From JAFAXD01 sp963816775 (lineage in GTDB: Bacteria > Pseudomonadota > Alphaproteobacteria > Rhizobiales > Xanthobacteraceae), in NCBI GenBank assembly GCA_963816775.1, contig CAWFLX010000006.1, forward strand, positions 1 to 64,000: a stretch of DNA of 64,000 nt. The letters run 5' to 3'. Within the stretch, counting starts at the first letter, position 1; each line of letters opens with the position of its first letter. Both the position numbers and the translations under genes were made by a program. The notes beneath the pieces were generated by a model. That model was not told the DNA's origin. It ran no database searches and saw nothing but the letters and a program-made list of their open reading frames with translations. Shown here one piece after another: positions 61,706 through 64,000 of the stretch.

Positions 61706-63021
61706 TCGCTGTTCTCCCGCGGTGTCATCGCAGCCTGCTCCGCGGCCCGGTGCTCCTGCGTCCGTCCCAATGCAAACGACAGCGCAAGCCACCCCGCCGC
61801 GACGGGGAGCGAGACGAGCGCGATCGGGCCGAACCCGAGCCCCAGCGCGTGCAGGCTGTCGAACACCCACCCATAAAGCGCGTCGGAGCCGCGATAGACC
61901 ACCACATCGATCAGGTTCTTCGCCTTGTATTTTTCCTCGCGGTCGACCACGGTGAAGAACACTTGGCGCGCAGGGTTCGCGATCGCGAAGTTCATCCAGC
62001 GCTGCACCACCTGAAATACCATGACGGCGGCAAGGCCCGGCGCAAGCGCAAGCGCCGCGAAGCCCACTACGTAGACCGCCGGCAAGGCACCGGCGGATGC
62101 GCCGGTGCCGAACCGTTTGAGCAGGTGCGCCGTGACCAAGACCTGGGTTGCGAGGGTCAGGAGGCCAACCGCGAGATCAATGCTGGCAAAAATGCGGGTC
62201 TGTGCTCCCGCGCCTTGCACGGTTGCGGCCACGATGTTGGCCTGCTCGAAATAAAGGATTGTCGCGCCGAACGAGAGCAGGCTGACCCACGCGGCAACGC
62301 CGACGAGATAGGGCGAGTGCATGAGCTCGGTCAGGGCCGCGAAGGCGCTCCCGCCGAGCCGCTGTTCGTCCGCTCCAGGCGGTCGGCGGGCTTGGGCTGC
62401 ACCCTCGAGCCGGTAAACGCAAAATATTGCCAATTCCAGAAACACAATCGCGACGATCAGCAAATTGGTGGGCCCGATCGGTACCGAGAGACCGATCGTG
62501 ATGATCGGGCCGAGCAGGCCGCCGGCGGTCCCGCCGGCTCCGATGAAGCCGAACAAGCGTTTGCCCTGTTCGCTGCTGAATAGATCCGCCATGAACGACC
62601 AGAACACCGCAATGGCAAACAGGTTGAAGACGCTGACCCACACGAAAAAGACCCGTGCCACGGTCACGGGCGCAATGCCGGCGCTCAGCAAAAGCCAGAA
62701 CACCGCGAGGTTGGCGACGAAGAAGTGGTACACAATGGGAATGAAGCGCGCTCGCGTGAGCTTCGCGACCAACGCACCGTAGATCGGCTGCGCGATCAGC
62801 AGCGTCACGAACGTTGCAGTGAACAGCCATGGCAGAGCTCTGACGCCGCCGGCGATACCCATCTGATCGCGCAGCGGCCGAAGCACGTAGTAACTCGCGA
62901 GCAGCATGAAGAAATAGCCGAACGACCACAGCGCAGCAGCGCGCTCCTGAGCGGTCGCCGGGAGCGCCCATTTCAGCGCGTTGTTCGACCACCCTGCTCG
63001 CAGGTGTTGAAGCAAGGTCAC
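61702..63021 (-). CDS. NTP/NDP-exchange-type (ATP/ADP translocase-like) transporter
   Basis: A 439-residue protein with about twelve hydrophobic segments. FGYFFMLLASYYVLRPLRDQMGIAGG and the later GKRLFGFIGAGGTAGGLLGPIIT are signatures of the nucleotide translocase-like branch related to MFS. In intracellular bacteria these exchange ATP for ADP; the free-living homologues have unknown substrates. The start is a GTG that overlaps the reductase stop (GTGA), and the end overlaps the aldo/keto reductase ATG. It is thus the middle gene of a tightly coupled three-gene operon. Confidence 0.85.
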   Translation of the reverse strand: MTLLQHLRAGWSNNALKWALPATAQERAAALWSFGYFFMLLASYYVLRPLRDQMGIAGGVRALPWLFTATFVTLLIAQPIYGALVAKLTRARFIPIVYHFFVANLAVFWLLLSAGIAPVTVARVFFVWVSVFNLFAIAVFWSFMADLFSSEQGKRLFGFIGAGGTAGGLLGPIITIGLSVPIGPTNLLIVAIVFLELAIFCVYRLEGAAQARRPPGADEQRLGGSAFAALTELMHSPYLVGVAAWVSLLSFGATILYFEQANIVAATVQGAGAQTRIFASIDLAVGLLTLATQVLVTAHLLKRFGTGASAGALPAVYVVGFAALALAPGLAAVMVFQVVQRWMNFAIANPARQVFFTVVDREEKYKAKNLIDVVVYRGSDALYGWVFDSLHALGLGFGPIALVSLPVAAGWLALSFALGRTQEHRAAEQAAMTPRENSE

Positions 63022-63761
63022 AAGCCGAGCTTCTGCTTCAACTCGGCCGCGGTCACCGCTTGGCCGTAGCCGGGATTGCCGCGTTGGAAGACACGCGCGT
63101 CCGCGAGCTTGCCGACCACGACCGGGTCGAAACCGGCATCCCGCACAAGCATCGCGGCCATCTGCAATGCTTCAGCATCGTCACCGGCAATCGGAACCGC
63201 GAGCTTTGGATCAGGGCGGTTCGCTTCGCGCGCGAAGATCGCATAGGAGAGTGTGTTGAATGCGCGTACCAGCCGCGTGCCGGGCAGGTACTTCTCCGAG
63301 GTTATGCCGATGCCGTTGCGCTCGACTTCGTCGGCAACCGGGCCGTCGCGGGCTGGAACCGCGTTGCAGGCGTCGAGCAGGATTTTGCCCTTGAGCACGC
63401 TGGCGTAATCCTGGCCTATCTGGGGGACGGCGCCGTAGGGCACCGCGATCAACAACGCATCACCGAACGCGATCGCCTGCGCGACCGTGCCGGCTTGCGC
63501 AAGCGGACCGAGCCCCGTCACCAAGTCCTTCAGCTCTTCGGGATGGCGGGACGAAAACAGCACCGGATGCCCGGCCTTGGCCCACAACCCCCCGATCGTG
63601 CCGCCGATGTGCCCTGAGCCAATAACTCCGATGCGGGCCTTTGTGCTTTCGTTGGGCTGTGCAAACGCGGACCACGATTGCAACGCAGCATCCACCGCGA
63701 CCGCACCGCCGGCAGCAAGGGCAGCGCGGCGGGACCTATCAAAAGGCACGCGCTTGCGCAT
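63018..63761 (-). CDS. NADPH-dependent F420 reductase-like protein, exported leader
   Basis: A 247-residue Rossmann protein. The motif RIGVIGSGHIGGTIGGLWAKAGHPVLFSSRHPEELKDL is the NADP/F420-reductase (F420_oxidored) signature. The later GKILLDACNAVPARDG and VRAFNTLSYAIFAREANR match the substrate side of the fold. A leader RSRRAALAAGGAVAVDAALQSWSAFA resembles a twin-arginine signal. GGCGGAGA precedes the ATG at 63761. F420 itself is rare in this group, so the real cofactor is probably NADP alone. It heads the operon with the exchanger and the aldo/keto reductase. Confidence 0.88.
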   Translation of the reverse strand: MRKRVPFDRSRRAALAAGGAVAVDAALQSWSAFAQPNESTKARIGVIGSGHIGGTIGGLWAKAGHPVLFSSRHPEELKDLVTGLGPLAQAGTVAQAIAFGDALLIAVPYGAVPQIGQDYASVLKGKILLDACNAVPARDGPVADEVERNGIGITSEKYLPGTRLVRAFNTLSYAIFAREANRPDPKLAVPIAGDDAEALQMAAMLVRDAGFDPVVVGKLADARVFQRGNPGYGQAVTAAELKQKLGL

Positions 63762-64000
63762 TGTTGGTCTCCGCCTCGAAGCCTTGAATTTTGCCGCCTC
63801 ACCGCGCCGGAGGCACGTCACGCTTGCGTGACAGGATCACGCTCGATCCGGCCCCGCCGCCGCAAGCCGCTACCGTATCGCAATCGGCGGCTGTGGTCCG
63901 GCGATGTCCCTTCGACCCCAACCGTCGAAGGGGTATGATAAGCATTGCAGGAGGGGAGGGTCGCTCCGGGCGGATGACGAGAAGCGATCCCCAATGGGGG

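Noticed and set aside
1..64000. CRISPR arrays, tRNA or rRNA genes, phage genes, restriction-modification, toxin-antitoxin or other defence genes
   Set aside because: I looked for repeat arrays, cloverleaf-type sequence and hallmark motifs and found none I could support.
63762..64000. Short open frames at the right edge
   Set aside because: No start with a ribosome binding site and no protein-like sequence; the next gene presumably lies outside the window.

Overview
The window is GC-rich chromosomal DNA from an alphaproteobacterium, most likely Hyphomicrobiales close to Bradyrhizobium or Xanthobacteraceae. The evidence is the GTTC-N7-GTTC type SOS box in front of dinB, the many orphan Bug-type solute receptors, an HWE-type histidine kinase, and several short hypothetical proteins of a style common in that group. 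I see no rRNA, tRNA, CRISPR array, phage module, transposase or recognisable anti-phage system. Genes sit in short operons or alone on both strands.

Layout. 0-5.3 kb: the end of a radical SAM gene, a GlcG/HbpS-like protein and three Bug receptors. 5.3-8.5 kb: a sparse zone of very small genes, including a cysteine-rich zinc-ribbon-like pair whose first member is disturbed by a 52-bp tandem duplication. 8.5-14.8 kb: an HWE kinase, an ankyrin-repeat protein, a di-haem cytochrome c next to a PQQ dehydrogenase, and a GH79 glycosidase. 14.9-23.6 kb: a frameshifted molybdenum hydroxylase large subunit, an ArgE-like deacetylase, a Bug receptor, an NTF2-like secreted protein, a trypsin-like protease and an HSL-type esterase. 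23.7-33 kb: a CPA1 antiporter fused to a cyclic-nucleotide-binding domain, a 14-TM MFS exporter, an M15-like protein, a class II aldolase, a cytidine-deaminase-fold enzyme and a Tlde1/L,D-transpeptidase-like protein. 33.4-43.8 kb: two paralogous secreted alpha/beta-hydrolases (one with LysM), an ICMT-like membrane protein, an Mpo1-like/epimerase pair, SOS-controlled dinB, a YjbQ protein, a large secreted papain-like candidate, a luciferase-family fragment and a PAQR protein. 44-51.8 kb: two convergent Bug receptors, ppc, a small cytochrome c and a flavoprotein oxidase. 52-63.8 kb: a VanX-like dipeptidase and a catabolic block with Liv-type permeases and a frameshifted binding protein, a Rieske oxygenase, an NMT1-like binding protein, an FAD monooxygenase, another Bug receptor, and an overlapping three-gene operon (F420-reductase-like, NTP/NDP-exchanger-like, aldo/keto reductase).

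How the genes work together. The dominant theme is scavenging and oxidation of organic acids, alcohols and aromatics: seven Bug receptors with no TctA/TctB partner here, ABC transport parts, a Rieske oxygenase, a flavin monooxygenase, a PQQ dehydrogenase with cytochromes, and PEP carboxylase for anaplerosis. A second theme is envelope and peptidoglycan (M15-like, Tlde1-like, VanX-like, LysM-hydrolase, papain-like protein).

The most unusual structural signals are: (1) a 52-bp out-of-frame tandem duplication inside the 5' end of a small zinc-ribbon gene; (2) a composite double-hairpin repeat with CTAG ends present at 34.2-34.4 kb and, inverted, at 59.6-59.8 kb, each abutting a stop codon; (3) three single-base frameshifts in otherwise well-conserved genes, which may be real decay or assembly error. 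No complete new multi-gene system could be demonstrated from sequence alone.
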